A stretch of DNA of 64,000 nucleotides from Marinibacterium anthonyi. Its GTDB lineage: Bacteria; Pseudomonadota; Alphaproteobacteria; Rhodobacterales; Rhodobacteraceae. The stretch is from the NCBI GenBank assembly GCA_003217735.2, contig CP031585.1, positions 2,095,501-2,159,500 on the forward strand, given 5' to 3'. The notes below the pieces were generated by a model, which saw only the letters and a list, made by a program, of their open reading frames with translations, made no database searches and was not told where the DNA came from. The translations under genes and the position numbers were made by a program. Below, one piece after another: positions 63,663 through 64,000 of the stretch; positions within the stretch are counted from its first letter, which is position 1, and each line of letters begins with the position of its first letter.

Positions 63663-64000
63663 ATGGACGGCGATTTCAGGACGGAATTTGTACGGGAACC
63701 TTCGGCGCTGAAACAGCATCCCGCCTTGGTTCTGAACGCTGATTACAGGCCGCTGTCCTACTACCCCCTGTCGCTTTGGCCCTGGCAGGAGGCGGTCAAG
63801 GCGGCCTGGCTGGACCGGGTGGACATCGTCGCCGAATACGACGAGGTGGTCCGCAGCCCGAGTACGCAGATCCGAATACCCTCTGTCGTCGTCCTGAAAG
63901 ACTTCGTAAAACCTCAAAAGCGCGTGGCCTTCACGCGCTTTAATTTATTTCTGAGGGACGAATTCCGCTGCCAGTACTGCGGGACCAAGGGCGACCTGAC
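63663..64000 (+). CDS. HNH endonuclease, N-terminal part (cut by window edge)
   Basis: The first 112 residues are present. They contain LVLNADYRPLSYYPLSLWPW, then RFNLFLRDEFRCQYCG: the CXXC opens the zinc-bound HNH fold, whose His-Asn-His part lies beyond the window. Proteins of this type are widespread in Rhodobacterales and need not be restriction enzymes. The start at 63663 follows GAGGGCACGACGAG; an in-frame ATG at 63600 would add 21 residues. Confidence 0.88.
   Translation, partial: MDGDFRTEFVREPSALKQHPALVLNADYRPLSYYPLSLWPWQEAVKAAWLDRVDIVAEYDEVVRSPSTQIRIPSVVVLKDFVKPQKRVAFTRFNLFLRDEFRCQYCGTKGDL

Noticed and set aside
1-64000. Insertion sequences, integrases or attachment sites
   Set aside because: No transposase or integrase reading, and no direct repeats flanking a gene block; tRNA-Pro has no duplicated 3' end nearby that I can see.

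Overview
The window is about 64 kb of high-GC chromosome from an alphaproteobacterium, most likely a member of the Rhodobacterales (Roseobacter/Rhodobacter group). The evidence is the set of conserved neighbourhoods (purL-bolA-grxD; ccmE/ccmF/ccmH beside argC and murI; trpG-trpD-trpC-moaC-moeA-lexA with comEC, gltX and gltA; fabI-gpt), the alphaproteobacterial direct-repeat SOS box (GTTC-N7-GTTC) at lexA, and a B12-dependent ribonucleotide reductase. It looks like ordinary core chromosome: one tRNA-Pro, no insertion sequence, no integrase, no CRISPR array.

Layout. 1-6 kb: start of transketolase, a coiled-coil gene coupled to zapA, a Met/His-rich periplasmic EF-hand protein, then grxD, bolA and purL on the minus strand and a secreted PRC-barrel protein. 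6-13 kb: a large MscS-type channel, a candidate minus-strand small RNA, a LysR regulator, and a divergent 1140-residue indolepyruvate ferredoxin oxidoreductase. 13-21 kb: acyltransferase, murI, argC, then cytochrome c maturation genes (ccmE, ccmF, ccmH) interrupted by an endolysin/holin pair of the gene-transfer-agent (GTA) lysis type, and a PaaG-like hydratase. 21-36.5 kb: gltA, gltX, comEC, lexA, and a tightly overlapping operon trpG-trpD-ung-trpC-moaC-moeA; a plus-strand block (YibQ-like deacetylase, MarR, GNAT) separates this from trpE. 36.5-45 kb: periplasmic foldase, aminotransferase, gpt, fabI, pdxH, a double cold-shock protein, a DUF192 protein, tRNA-Pro, a serine hydrolase and a lipoprotein. 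45-49 kb: nrdJ with a structured leader and trailer. 49-64 kb: glycosyltransferase, aminotransferase, a threonine-dehydratase-type enzyme, soxR with a canonical SoxR promoter driving a VOC protein, cysS, cimA, methyltransferase, a squalene/phytoene-synthase-fold protein, an MFS transporter, an AlkA-type glycosylase, an esterase, a small monooxygenase, an RsuA/RluE pseudouridine synthase, and the start of an HNH endonuclease.

How the genes work together. Tryptophan (trpE, G, D, C), isoleucine (cimA, possibly the threonine dehydratase) and arginine (argC) synthesis, cytochrome c maturation, molybdenum cofactor synthesis (moaC, moeA) and translation (gltX, cysS) dominate. DNA-repair genes are scattered among them: ung inside the trp operon, lexA downstream of it, and an alkA-type gene. 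Two genes bear on gene transfer: the GTA-type lysis cassette on the donor side and comEC on the uptake side.

The least expected signals are outside the protein genes: (i) a candidate ~86-nt small RNA at 8614-8699 with its own promoter, an exposed anti-Shine-Dalgarno stretch and an intrinsic terminator; (ii) a family of seven dispersed intergenic elements sharing a core like GGTATTTG..CCAAGAAGAAG, two of them arranged as inverted pairs and two preceded by GC-rich stem-loops; (iii) five hairpins plus a terminator in the nrdJ trailer; and (iv) perfect operator-like palindromes in front of the cold-shock gene and cimA.
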